Of a stretch of 64,000 nucleotides of DNA, positions 1 to 7,657 are shown one piece after another (position 1 is the first letter of the stretch; every line of letters begins with the position of its first letter). Under the pieces are notes generated by a model. The model did no database searches, was not told the origin of the DNA, and saw only the letters and a program-made list of their open reading frames with translations. Where the stretch lies: positions 806,001 through 870,000 of the forward strand of contig BBSY01000002.1 in NCBI GenBank assembly GCA_000974665.1, read 5' to 3'. Source of the DNA: an alpha proteobacterium U9-1i. GTDB lineage: Bacteria; Pseudomonadota; Alphaproteobacteria; Caulobacterales; Aquidulcibacteraceae. Position numbers and translations under genes: made by a program.

Positions 1-2
1 TC

Positions 3-533
3 TTGGTGATCGCCGCGCAGGCATTGATGGAAACCACGTTCGGCTTGTGGGCCGATGTTGAGCTGAATTGGGGGCCACGCGAAGTCGGCTGGACGCTCGC
101 AGCACTCGGCTTCGGCGCGGTGCTGCTGCAAGGCGGTGGCGCCGGCCGTGCGGCGCGCGTGTTGGGCGAGCGTTTGATGTTGCTGATCGGCTTGGTGCTC
201 TGCGCAGCTGGCTTCGGCGGCCTCGCAGTGACGCATGAGCTAGGGACACTGATCGCGGCAATGGCCGCACTCACGCTCGGCCTCGGCCTGGCTACGCCTG
301 CGCTTAACGCGCTCATCGCCGAGCAAGCGGGCGAAACAGAACGCGGCGCCGTGATGGGCCTCTCTCAATCTGCCAGTGCGCTGGGCCGCGTCGCCGGTCC
401 ACTCGGCGCCGGCGCGATCTTCGATGTGTGGGGCTCAGCCGCGCCTTTCGTGGCGGGCGCAATCGTGGTGCTGGCGGCGTTGTTTGTGGCGCTCGGCGAA
501 CCGATCGCGCGTCAGGCGCCGTCGCGCGGGTAG
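3..533 (+). CDS. MFS transporter, C-terminal part (5' end outside window)
   Basis: The window opens inside this gene; the readable 176 residues are only the distal half of a major facilitator carrier. Five to six hydrophobic helices alternate with short charged loops, including a Gly/Ala-rich helix around residues 85-110 and a GLSQSASALGRVAGPLGAG stretch, which resembles the TM10-11 region of TetA/Bcr-type drug or metabolite efflux proteins. The substrate cannot be told from this half. Its stop codon overlaps the stop end of epmB on the other strand by 22 bp, so the two genes converge. The TTG at position 3 is only the first in-frame codon, not a real start. Confidence 0.8.
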   Translation: MVIAAQALMETTFGLWADVELNWGPREVGWTLAALGFGAVLLQGGGAGRAARVLGERLMLLIGLVLCAAGFGGLAVTHELGTLIAAMAALTLGLGLATPALNALIAEQAGETERGAVMGLSQSASALGRVAGPLGAGAIFDVWGSAAPFVAGAIVVLAALFVALGEPIARQAPSRG

Positions 534-1516
534 GGCCGCCACGCGCCGTTCTTGTCGCGCACCTCATAGCCTTCATCGGTTTCGCGCACGCTCGGCGAAG
601 CCAGCGGCGCTTTGCCGTGACCGCCTGGAATATCCAGCACATATTGCGGCTGCGCGACGCCAGAAGCGCGCTGGTGCAAGCGCTGCACAAGCTCTTGCCC
701 GCGCTCCACGCTGCAGCGGAAATGCGAGGTGCCCGGCGCCTTGTCGAGATGATGCAGATAATAGGGCTTCACCCGCGCTTCCACCAAAGCCCGCATCAAC
801 GCTTCAAGCGTGTCGACATCATCGTTCACGCCCTTCAGCAACACGCTTTGGCTCAACATCGGAACGCCTGCATCCACGAGCCGCGCAATCGCCGCGCGCG
901 CTTCACGCGTGAGTTCACGCGGATGGTTGGCGTGCAACACGACATAGGTCGCGACGCCCTCGGCGCGGATCGCCTCCACCAAATCCGGCGTCACCCGCAG
1001 CGGATCGACAGCCGGAATGCGCGTATGCCACCGCAACACCTTCACGTGCGGGATCGCCGCCAAACGCCGCGTGATCTCCCGCGCGCGCCGCGCCGAAAGC
1101 AGGAACGGATCGCCGCCGGTGAAGATGACTTCCCAAATTTCCGGATGCGCCTCGATGTAGGCGATCGCCGTGTCCAGCTCCGCGCTCGTAAGCGTGCCAT
1201 CGCCTTGCGGGCCGACCATCTCGCGCCGAAAGCAGAAGCGGCAATAGACCGGGCAGACATGCACCAGCTTCAGCAGCACGCGGTCCGGATAGCGGTGCAC
1301 GACGCCCTTCAGCACGGTGTGCGGATCGTCGCCGATCGGATCGCTCAGTTCATCGGCAAGCGTCGTCAGCTCGCGCGCATCCGGCGAAAATTGCGCGGCG
1401 ATCGGATCGAGCGGGTCTGTCGGATCGATCAGCGCGTCCATCGCCGGCGTGATCGCCACGGCGTAACGCGCAGCCACCTGCGCCAGCGGATCGTTTTCTG
1501 CCTTCGCGGGCTGCAT
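512..1516 (-). CDS. epmB: EF-P (R)-beta-lysylation radical SAM enzyme, lysine 2,3-aminomutase family EpmB
   Basis: A 334-residue lysine 2,3-aminomutase-like protein. The radical SAM cysteines are C88, C92 and C95 (CPVYCRFC), and the PGGHGK motif near residue 300 holds the expected PLP lysine (K302). The family converts (S)-alpha-lysine to (R)-beta-lysine, which EpmA then attaches to elongation factor P. The short length (fermentative KamA/AblA enzymes are about 415 residues and carry extra C-terminal sequence) and the neighbours epmA and efp favour EpmB. I chose the ATG at 1516 rather than the upstream ATG at 1579 because the upstream start would overlap the preceding gene by 61 bp; with 1516 the gap is 2 bp, as expected for an operon with the acetyltransferase and epmA. 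Confidence 0.93.
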   Translation of the reverse strand: MQPAKAENDPLAQVAARYAVAITPAMDALIDPTDPLDPIAAQFSPDARELTTLADELSDPIGDDPHTVLKGVVHRYPDRVLLKLVHVCPVYCRFCFRREMVGPQGDGTLTSAELDTAIAYIEAHPEIWEVIFTGGDPFLLSARRAREITRRLAAIPHVKVLRWHTRIPAVDPLRVTPDLVEAIRAEGVATYVVLHANHPRELTREARAAIARLVDAGVPMLSQSVLLKGVNDDVDTLEALMRALVEARVKPYYLHHLDKAPGTSHFRCSVERGQELVQRLHQRASGVAQPQYVLDIPGGHGKAPLASPSVRETDEGYEVRDKNGAWRPYPRDGA

Positions 1517-1518
1517 GC

Positions 1519-2010
1519 TCACACTCCGAAAGCCTTCGCGTAACGGACGCGGCCGCCGGCTTTCAGCGCATCGGGCCAAAGCTCTAGCGCCATAAAGGCC
1601 GGACCCGAGAACGGAGCTTCCAGCGATTCGGTTAAGTCCGGCGAGAAGCCGAACTGCGGATAATAGTCCGGATGCCCCAGCACAATGATCGCTGGCAGGC
1701 CCAAATCAGCGCAGGCGGCATTGCCGGCGCGGATCAAGGCCTTGCCAATGCCGGCTCGTTGAAACGCCGGAAGGACGGAAACCGGGGCGAGCGCCGCTGC
1801 GTCCATCGTTTCGCCGTCGCGTTCGATTTTCAGCGGCGAGTAGAGAATGTGCCCCTGTAGCGCGATGTCGCTCGCCGCGACCAACTCCACCAGCACATCG
1901 CCATCGGCGCGCAATTGCTCCACCAAGTTCGCCTCGTCGTCCTGTCCGAAGGCGTTGCGGAGGATGGCGCGGATGGCGGGAAGGTCGCCGGAGGTGGCAG
2001 AGCGGATCAT
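1519..2010 (-). CDS. GNAT N-acetyltransferase (YhbS-like) lodged between epmA and epmB
   Basis: A 163-residue GNAT-fold acetyltransferase. The acetyl-CoA loop is visible as QRAGIGKALI (the Q/R-x-x-G-x-G/A motif), preceded by the beta4 strand ALAPVSVLP, and the C-terminal half has the YhbS-type pattern GHPDYYPQFGF. The ATG at 2010 overlaps the epmA stop as ATGA, and its stop is 2 bp before epmB, so the three genes are almost certainly translated from one mRNA. The acceptor is unknown. Because AblB in methanogens acetylates beta-lysine made by a lysine 2,3-aminomutase, an action on beta-lysine, on EF-P, or on an unrelated metabolite are all possible; the position is suggestive only. Confidence 0.85.
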   Translation of the reverse strand: MIRSATSGDLPAIRAILRNAFGQDDEANLVEQLRADGDVLVELVAASDIALQGHILYSPLKIERDGETMDAAALAPVSVLPAFQRAGIGKALIRAGNAACADLGLPAIIVLGHPDYYPQFGFSPDLTESLEAPFSGPAFMALELWPDALKAGGRVRYAKAFGV

Positions 2011-2930
2011 TGTGGCGTCCACAGCACATCATTGATGTGCCGCGCGCCCGTCGCCAGCATCACTAAGCGATCGAAGCCCATCGCCACGCCGCTCGCCGGC
2101 GGCATGTGCGCGAGCGCGGAGAGGAAATCTTCGTCGATCGGCCAGCGTTTTCCGTAGCGCTTCTCTTTCTCGTCCATCGCTTCGATCAGCCGACGGCGCT
2201 GCTCAACCGGATCAGTCAGCTCCTGAAACCCGTTCGCCAGCTCAACGCCGCACGCATACATCTCAAACCGCAACGCAACGTTCGCATCATGCGGCGCGCG
2301 CTCGGCCAGGGCCGCCTCCGCGATCGGATATTCCTTCAGCAGCGTGATGGCGCCGTCGCCCAGATGCGGCTCCACGTGCCGCACGATCGCCGCCGAAAAC
2401 GCGTCGCCACCGGAAGGCATCGCGATCGGCGCCAATTGATCAAACGCGTCGCGTACGCTGATGCGTTCGGCGGCGGTGAACGGATCGCAGCTCTTCTCGC
2501 GCCAACGCAGCGCGTCGGCGTGCACGGTCCGCGCGGCGATGCGCGCGATCTCGACGCAATCGTCCATGATCGCTTCGTACGGCGCGCCCGCGCGGTACCA
2601 CTCGATCATCGTGAACTCAGGCGCGTGCAGCGGCCCGCTCTCGCCCTTGCGCCAACATTTGCCGAGATAGAAGAGCCGGCTCTCGCCCGCCGCGAGCAGC
2701 TTCTTCATGGCGAACTCAGGGCTCGTGTGCAGATAGCGGCCCTCGACCTCGAACGCTTCGATATGCGTCTCCGCGCCCGGCGAGGGCGCGACGATGTTGG
2801 GCTCAGCCTCCACAAAGCCCTGCGCCCAAAACCATTCCCGCACCGCGCGCAGGATCGCGGCTCGCTGCTGCAGGAAACCTTGGCGGTCCTGGTGGCGAGC
2901 CTTGTCCCAGAAGGGGGAAGGCGCGCTCAT
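2007..2930 (-). CDS. epmA: EF-P--(R)-beta-lysine ligase (truncated class II LysRS paralogue)
   Basis: A 307-residue paralogue of the class II lysyl-tRNA synthetase catalytic domain, lacking the anticodon-binding domain (LysRS is about 500 residues). Motif 2 is visible around residues 88-112 (LGKCWRKGE...HAPEFTMIEWYRAG) and motif 3 near the C-terminus (GVAMGFDRLVML). EpmA/PoxA/GenX enzymes activate (R)-beta-lysine with ATP and attach it to the conserved lysine of EF-P, which helps ribosomes through polyproline stretches. It is divergent from efp with a 146-bp shared upstream region, and heads an operon with a GNAT gene and epmB. Confidence 0.95.
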   Translation of the reverse strand: MSAPSPFWDKARHQDRQGFLQQRAAILRAVREWFWAQGFVEAEPNIVAPSPGAETHIEAFEVEGRYLHTSPEFAMKKLLAAGESRLFYLGKCWRKGESGPLHAPEFTMIEWYRAGAPYEAIMDDCVEIARIAARTVHADALRWREKSCDPFTAAERISVRDAFDQLAPIAMPSGGDAFSAAIVRHVEPHLGDGAITLLKEYPIAEAALAERAPHDANVALRFEMYACGVELANGFQELTDPVEQRRRLIEAMDEKEKRYGKRWPIDEDFLSALAHMPPASGVAMGFDRLVMLATGARHINDVLWTPQ

Positions 2931-3076
2931 TTCTGCATTCCAGCGGTCAAAACGCGCTGAAACGCCTCAGGCCCCGGCTTGGCCCGAACCGCAAACCCGG
3001 CTAAAGACACGCCCAATTCCGGTCCTTTCGGTCTAGAGACAGCGCCCCCGGCGATCCGGCGGCAAGTGAGGTTTAC

Positions 3077-3652
3077 GTGGTTAAAGTCATCGCCAGCGAC
3101 GTGCGCAAGGGCAACGTGCTCGAACACGAGGACGGCAAGCTTTACGTCGTGATGAGCCACGAGACGTTCCGTCCCGGCAAGGGCACGCCCACGACGACCA
3201 TTGTCATGCGCCGCATCATTGACGGCGTGAAGACCACCGCCGTGTACAAAACTTCGGACGGGCTCGAGAAGGCGTTCGTCGAGCAAGTGAAGCACCAATA
3301 TTTGTTTGACGACGGCGATGCCGGCCTCGTGTTCATGAATCCGCAAAACTACGATCAGGTCACGCTGACGCGCGACATGGTCGGTGACGCAGTGGATTAT
3401 CTGCAGCCGGAAATGATCGTCGACCTCACCATGTACGAAGGTCAGGCCCTCTCGATTGAGTTGCCGCCGCGCGTGACGCTCGAAATCATGGAGACGGAGC
3501 CAGTGGTGAAGGGGCAGACTGCATCTTCATCTTACAAGCCGGCGAAGTTGTCCAATGGTGTGAAAACCATGGTGCCGCCGCACATCGAAGCCGGCACGCG
3601 CGTGGTTGTTTCCACGGACGACGGATCCTACGTCGAGCGCGCGAAGGATTGA
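3077..3652 (+). CDS. efp: Elongation factor P
   Basis: A 191-residue EF-P with its three beta-barrel domains: KOW-like N-terminal domain (residues 1-65), the middle OB domain and the C-terminal OB domain (about 130-191). The tip loop FRPGKGTP carries K35, the counterpart of E. coli Lys34 that EpmA modifies; the flanking prolines and glycines are kept, which fits beta-lysylation by the genes transcribed the other way. Translation starts at a GTG preceded by GTGAGG with 5-nt spacing; no in-frame ATG fits better. The downstream acetyltransferase begins 16 bp after the stop, so efp may be the first gene of a longer transcript. Confidence 0.97.
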   Translation: MVKVIASDVRKGNVLEHEDGKLYVVMSHETFRPGKGTPTTTIVMRRIIDGVKTTAVYKTSDGLEKAFVEQVKHQYLFDDGDAGLVFMNPQNYDQVTLTRDMVGDAVDYLQPEMIVDLTMYEGQALSIELPPRVTLEIMETEPVVKGQTASSSYKPAKLSNGVKTMVPPHIEAGTRVVVSTDDGSYVERAKD

Positions 3653-3668
3653 GTTTAGGAGGCGCGTC

Positions 3669-4136
3669 ATGTCTGAGGGCTTTGTCGTCCGCAGACTTGC
3701 GCCCGGCGATCTCGCGCATTTCCGTAAGCTGAACGCTATGTTTAGCGCCGCGTTTGAGGACGCGGCCGCCTATGGCGCTGTGCTGCCAAGCGACGCCTAT
3801 CTCGAAGGCTTGCTCGCGAAGGAACACATCGTTCCGCTGGTCGCGCTCGATGGCGAGGAAGTGATCGGCGGCCTCGTCGCCTACGAACTCGATAAATTCG
3901 AGCAGCAGCGGCGCGAAGTGTACATCTACGATCTCGCCGTCCTCGAAACGCACCGCCGCCGGGGCGTCGCAACGGGGCTGATCGACACGTTGCGTCAAAT
4001 TTCCGTCGAGCGTGGTGTGTATGTGATCTTCGTCCAAGCCGACTACGGCGACGACCCGGCGATCGCGCTCTACACCAAACTCGGAACGCGGGAAGACGTC
4101 ATGCATTTCGACATCAGCGTGAAGGATGGCGAATGA
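3669..4136 (+). CDS. AAC(3)-I-like aminoglycoside 3-N-acetyltransferase (GNAT)
   Basis: A 155-residue GNAT protein whose length and sequence closely follow the AAC(3)-I (gentamicin acetyltransferase) family: KFEQQRREVYIYDLAV, HRRRGVATGLID (acetyl-CoA loop), and the C-terminal run QADYGDDPAIALYTKLG then REDVMHFDI, all hallmark stretches of AacC1-type enzymes. It transfers acetyl from acetyl-CoA to the 3-amino group of 2-deoxystreptamine aminoglycosides, if activity is conserved. The ATG at 3669 has a strong AGGAGG upstream; the longer frame from 3606 would overlap efp. Its stop overlaps the beta-lactamase start as ATGA. No integron or transposon feature is visible, so it looks like a resident chromosomal homologue; substrate range cannot be read from sequence. 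Confidence 0.85.
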   Translation: MSEGFVVRRLAPGDLAHFRKLNAMFSAAFEDAAAYGAVLPSDAYLEGLLAKEHIVPLVALDGEEVIGGLVAYELDKFEQQRREVYIYDLAVLETHRRRGVATGLIDTLRQISVERGVYVIFVQADYGDDPAIALYTKLGTREDVMHFDISVKDGE

Positions 4137-5023
4137 ACTTCACCCCGACACGGCGCGGCGCGATGCTCGGAACGTTGGCGCTCGCGGCCTGCGCGCAAAC
4201 GCCGGCGCGGTCCGAGCCGCAGTTTCCGCCGCCGCCCCATCCGCGCATCGCCGCGATCGAAGCGCGCCTCGGCGCCCGCATCGGCGTTGCCGCGCTCAAC
4301 ACCGCAAGCGCCGCTTGGATCGGCCATCGCATTCAAGAACGCTTCGCCATGGCGTCGACGTTCAAATGGCTGCTCGCCGCGCAGATGCTGCAAATGGCTG
4401 AGCAAATGCCTGAATTTCTGCAACAGCGCATTCTCTACGACGAAGCTGATCTGTTGGACTACGCGCCGACGGCGCGCGCCCATCTCGCGCGCGGCTGGAT
4501 GACAGTGGAGGAATGCTGCGAAGCGATCGTGGTCGTCAGCGACAACACCGCCGCGAATCTGCTGCTTGTGGGCGCAAGCGGCCCCGCTGGTTTCACAAGC
4601 TTCATCCGCGCCAACGCCGACAGCGTGACGCGCCTCGACCGCACCGAACCCGCGCTCAATGAGAATGCGCTGGGCGACGAGCGCGATACGACAACGCCGG
4701 ACGGCATGGCGCGTTCGTTGCGCAACGTGCTGGTGGGGGAGGATGTGCTCAATCCGGCCTCGCGTGAAAAACTGATCGGCTGGATGGTCGCTAGCACAAC
4801 CGGCCTGCAACGCCTCCGCGCCGGTCTGCCCAGCGATTGGCGCGTCGGCGATAAAACCGGTAGCGGCGCGCGCGGCGCCGTCAACGATGTCGCCATCGCC
4901 TGGCCGCCTGGTCGTGCGCCGATTGTCATTGCCAGCTACATGAGCGACGGCGAAGCCGACACCGCGACACGCAGCGCCGCCCACGCCGAAATCGGCCGTA
5001 TCATTGCTGAAACCTGGGGCTAG
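4133..5023 (+). CDS. Class A beta-lactamase (putative Tat-exported lipoprotein)
   Basis: A 296-residue serine beta-lactamase with all class A signatures: S75-T-F-K78 (catalytic serine and lysine), S136-D-N, E172 in RTEPALN (the omega-loop general base, Ambler 166) and K241-T-G. The N-terminus TRRGAMLGTLALAAC joins a twin-arginine motif to a lipobox, suggesting Tat export and lipid anchoring at Cys20. It would hydrolyse beta-lactams in the periplasm. The gene overlaps the AAC(3)-I-like gene by 4 bp and precedes arsC by 2 bp. Insert lengths look slightly unlike TEM/SHV, so it is probably a divergent environmental class A enzyme; spectrum unknown. Confidence 0.92.
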   Translation: MNFTPTRRGAMLGTLALAACAQTPARSEPQFPPPPHPRIAAIEARLGARIGVAALNTASAAWIGHRIQERFAMASTFKWLLAAQMLQMAEQMPEFLQQRILYDEADLLDYAPTARAHLARGWMTVEECCEAIVVVSDNTAANLLLVGASGPAGFTSFIRANADSVTRLDRTEPALNENALGDERDTTTPDGMARSLRNVLVGEDVLNPASREKLIGWMVASTTGLQRLRAGLPSDWRVGDKTGSGARGAVNDVAIAWPPGRAPIVIASYMSDGEADTATRSAAHAEIGRIIAETWG

Positions 5024-5025
5024 AT

Positions 5026-5385
5026 ATGCCGAAGCGCTTTCCGGTCGTCATCTTCCACAATCCGAAATGCACCACATCGAGCAACGTGCTCGATCTCATC
5101 GCCCGCGCTGGCCACAAGCCGGTCGTGATCGAATATCTCAAAACCGGCTGGACCGAGGCGCAGCTGCACACGCTCTTCGCCGCCGCCAATCTCACGCCGC
5201 GCGAAGCATTGCGCGCCAAGGCAAAAGAAGCCGATGAGCTGGGCTTGCTCGGGCCCAAGGTTACTGACGCAAAAGTGTTCGCGGCGATGCTGAAACATCC
5301 GGTGCTTGTCGAACGTCCGTTCGTCGTCACGCCCAAAGGCGTGCGCTTGTGCCGCCCGTCCGAAAGCGTCCGCGAATTGCTTTAG
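5026..5385 (+). CDS. arsC: ArsC-family arsenate reductase (glutaredoxin type)
   Basis: A 119-residue protein of the ArsC/Spx family. The catalytic cysteine is C15 in HNPKCTTSSN, and the arginines expected to bind the oxyanion are present (near R59, R97 in ERPF, and R110 in RLCRP). The glutaredoxin-coupled ArsC enzymes reduce arsenate to arsenite; some members (YffB-like) have no arsenate activity, but the ERPFVVTPKGVRLCRPSE C-terminus is typical of ArsC. It follows the beta-lactamase after 2 bp and its stop overlaps that of the M61 peptidase on the other strand. No arsR or arsenite pump gene is nearby. Confidence 0.88.
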   Translation: MPKRFPVVIFHNPKCTTSSNVLDLIARAGHKPVVIEYLKTGWTEAQLHTLFAAANLTPREALRAKAKEADELGLLGPKVTDAKVFAAMLKHPVLVERPFVVTPKGVRLCRPSESVRELL

Positions 5386-7322
5386 CGCGACCGTGGCGCG
5401 AAGATCGCCCCGATGCGATCTGGCGTTCCAGGAATACGCTCCAGGCGCGGATAGCGCAGACCATCGTGATAATCGATCGAGACGGTTCGATATTGGTCGC
5501 CGTTTTTCAGGAGCAAGCTGATCGGCGCCGGGTTGTCCTTTGCCGCGCTGATGGCGCGCCGCAACGCCTCCGCACTGAACGCCACGTCGTTCACCGCAAC
5601 CACTTGTGTGCCGACGGTGACGCCTTGATTGAAAGCGGGGCTATCCCATTGCACTTGGCTCACGTTTCCGCCTTCGCCAAAGTTCAGGCCGATCGAATAC
5701 ATAAAGTCGGAATACTTGCTGTAGCCTTCGTCATCGCGCTGCCAGGCGTTGCGCTCTTCGCTGAACACGAGGCGATAGCCGCCGCGCGTGATGCCGTCGA
5801 GCGGGGGCTCTGTCCCTTGGCGTTGGACTCGATCACGCAGGAAGGTCGCCCAGTCATAGGGCAGGACCGCGTTCAAGCCGGCGACGACATCGTCAAACGT
5901 GAACGTCAGCGGTTCGCGCCACTGGCCATCGTTCACGCCGTAGAACGCGCGTGCGAAATCGTCGAGCGAACGGCGATTGCCCGTGCGTTCGCGGATCAGC
6001 GTATCCGCATCGAGCCAGATTAGCAGGCCTTCGGAATAATAGTCCTCGTTGCGTTGCCAGCTGCGCCATGGCGCCGGACGACGCGCGGAGAGGATGGGAT
6101 CATGCCCGGTGTCTTCTACCGAACGCCACTGCCGACCGACGCGATACTGAAAGCTCGCGGCAGTTACCGCGAGCGCGTCCAGAGCTTGCTGCCGCGTCCA
6201 AAGGCCAGAGCGCGCCGTGAGCACGTGGCCCCAAAACTGGTCGGCGCCTTCATACGCCCATAGCAGATTGCCGCGCATCGGCACGTCAAACCCTGGCGTC
6301 CACAAATCGGCCGGACGGCGATACTTGCCGATCCATGAGTGCGTCAGTTCATGCGGCAACAGATCGCGTTCGGCGGTGGCGCGGTCCCATTCGGTGAAAT
6401 AGCTCGCGGGTACGCCGTTTTCGCTCGAGCGTTGATGCTCGATGCCGATGCCGCCCATGCGGTCGGTGACGGCGAACAGGAAATCGTAGTGGTCGTAGTG
6501 TCGCCCGCCGAACAAGCGATAGGCTTGCTGCACCAGGTTCCGGTGGAAGCGGATTTGCTCATCGCTTGCTTCGAGGAAGCGTGCGTCATCAGCGACTATG
6601 TTCAAATGAAATGGCGTACGGCTGCCTGGATCGAGATCGATGCGCCGAAAGTGGCGTCCGGCAAACATCGGCGAATCCACCAAATGATCGAGCGTCACTT
6701 CGGCAAAGCGCGTCGTCTGACCCTGGGTTTCGGCGCCGTCGAGCGCCACCGCGAATTGCCAGCCTTCTGGCAAGCGCACGCTGGGGCGAAAGCGGATTTG
6801 CGATGCGTAATGTCCAGCGGGGTAGAGCAACATGCTTTCCCATTGCAGGTTCAGCATCTCGCGCGTCATCGTGATGCGGCCTTGGGGCGTCGCGGTAGGC
6901 GAGACGTATTGGTAGCGCGCCTCGAGTTCGCGCACGCCGGACGGCACGTCGATGTGGAACGCATACACATTCACCGGGTCGCGCCGCCACGGGATCACTT
7001 GCCCGTTGGCGCGAATTTGGAGTCCGGCGAATAGATTGATCTGGCCGCGGGGCGCGTGCTTGCCTGGGAGCCATTGCGGGTAGAGCAACGTCATCGGGCC
7101 GGCTTGCGTGACCGGGATCAGTTGCCGAGCGCTGAAGATGCCGCGTTGTACGTCAGTCGCGTCGACCTCGAGCGTGATCACCCCCGGATACGCCACGTCG
7201 CGCGGCGCCGCGATCGGCGCTGGAAACGGCACGCCTTGTGGTTGGGCGCTGGCCGAAACCAGCGCGAGCACGCTAAAAGCCGCCGCGAGCGCGGCGGAGC
7301 ACACGATTTTCCGCATAAGCAT
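5382..7322 (-). CDS. M61 family metallopeptidase with PDZ domain
   Basis: A secreted 646-residue M61 (glycyl aminopeptidase-like) zinc peptidase. A signal peptide (roughly residues 3-26, cut near ASA-QP) is followed by the M61 N-terminal beta domain, the zinc site H324-E-L-T-H328 with a downstream glutamate E358 (AYEGADQFWG), and a C-terminal PDZ domain (about residues 540-625, SIGLNFGEGG to YHDGLRYP). It likely works in the periplasm. The frame stays open to 7556, but that extension would run into the cobalamin riboswitch on the other strand and lies before the signal peptide, so I start at 7322 (7316 is equally possible). It converges with arsC with a 4-bp overlap. Confidence 0.9.
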   Translation of the reverse strand: MLMRKIVCSAALAAAFSVLALVSASAQPQGVPFPAPIAAPRDVAYPGVITLEVDATDVQRGIFSARQLIPVTQAGPMTLLYPQWLPGKHAPRGQINLFAGLQIRANGQVIPWRRDPVNVYAFHIDVPSGVRELEARYQYVSPTATPQGRITMTREMLNLQWESMLLYPAGHYASQIRFRPSVRLPEGWQFAVALDGAETQGQTTRFAEVTLDHLVDSPMFAGRHFRRIDLDPGSRTPFHLNIVADDARFLEASDEQIRFHRNLVQQAYRLFGGRHYDHYDFLFAVTDRMGGIGIEHQRSSENGVPASYFTEWDRATAERDLLPHELTHSWIGKYRRPADLWTPGFDVPMRGNLLWAYEGADQFWGHVLTARSGLWTRQQALDALAVTAASFQYRVGRQWRSVEDTGHDPILSARRPAPWRSWQRNEDYYSEGLLIWLDADTLIRERTGNRRSLDDFARAFYGVNDGQWREPLTFTFDDVVAGLNAVLPYDWATFLRDRVQRQGTEPPLDGITRGGYRLVFSEERNAWQRDDEGYSKYSDFMYSIGLNFGEGGNVSQVQWDSPAFNQGVTVGTQVVAVNDVAFSAEALRRAISAAKDNPAPISLLLKNGDQYRTVSIDYHDGLRYPRLERIPGTPDRIGAIFAPRSR

Positions 7323-7461
7323 CGATCCCAAAATCTCTGACCGAATAAATGACCCGCCGCCCATGCGGTCAACTCCAGCTCGACCAATTGGGAGGCAAGC
7401 GCGCCGCGCCGCGACGAACGACCTCGCATTGAAGGCGCTCGACGGAGCGTCTAGGGTCGTC

Positions 7462-7618
7462 CGCGTCGGTTCCCGCCTGGGGAGCAAGAGGGAACGCGGT
7501 GCAATTCCGCGGCTGCGCCCGCAGCTGTAAGCGGCGAGTTTCGATCCAAACGCCACTGGAGCGATCCGGGAAGGCGGATTGAAGCGAGGAACCGCGAGCC
7601 AGAAGACCTGCCGACGCG
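7462..7618 (+). promoter_or_regulatory. Cobalamin (B12) riboswitch
   Basis: The conserved B12-box GCCAGAAGACCTGCC lies at 7599-7613, preceded by the other landmarks of the AdoCbl riboswitch core: GGTGCAATTCCGCGGCTG (7498 on), the CCCGCAGCTGTAAGCGGCGA segment, CCACTGG and GGGAAGGC. An 8-bp perfect closing stem P1 pairs 7462-7469 (CGCGTCGG) with 7611-7618. It sits 39 bp before the btuF start, so cobalamin binding should shut off the btuFCD transport operon. The expression platform appears to be in the 7619-7657 spacer that holds the GGAGGGG ribosome site. Confidence 0.95.
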
Positions 7619-7657
7619 TTGAGCCTTAGGTCCGGGATGGGGCCGTTGGAGGGGTAT

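Noticed and set aside
7323-7556. N-terminal extension of the M61 peptidase
   Set aside because: It runs across the cobalamin riboswitch and precedes a clear signal peptide.
7619-7657. TTG start of btuF at 7619
   Set aside because: It sits right at the riboswitch end; GTG at 7658 has a proper ribosome site and leader.
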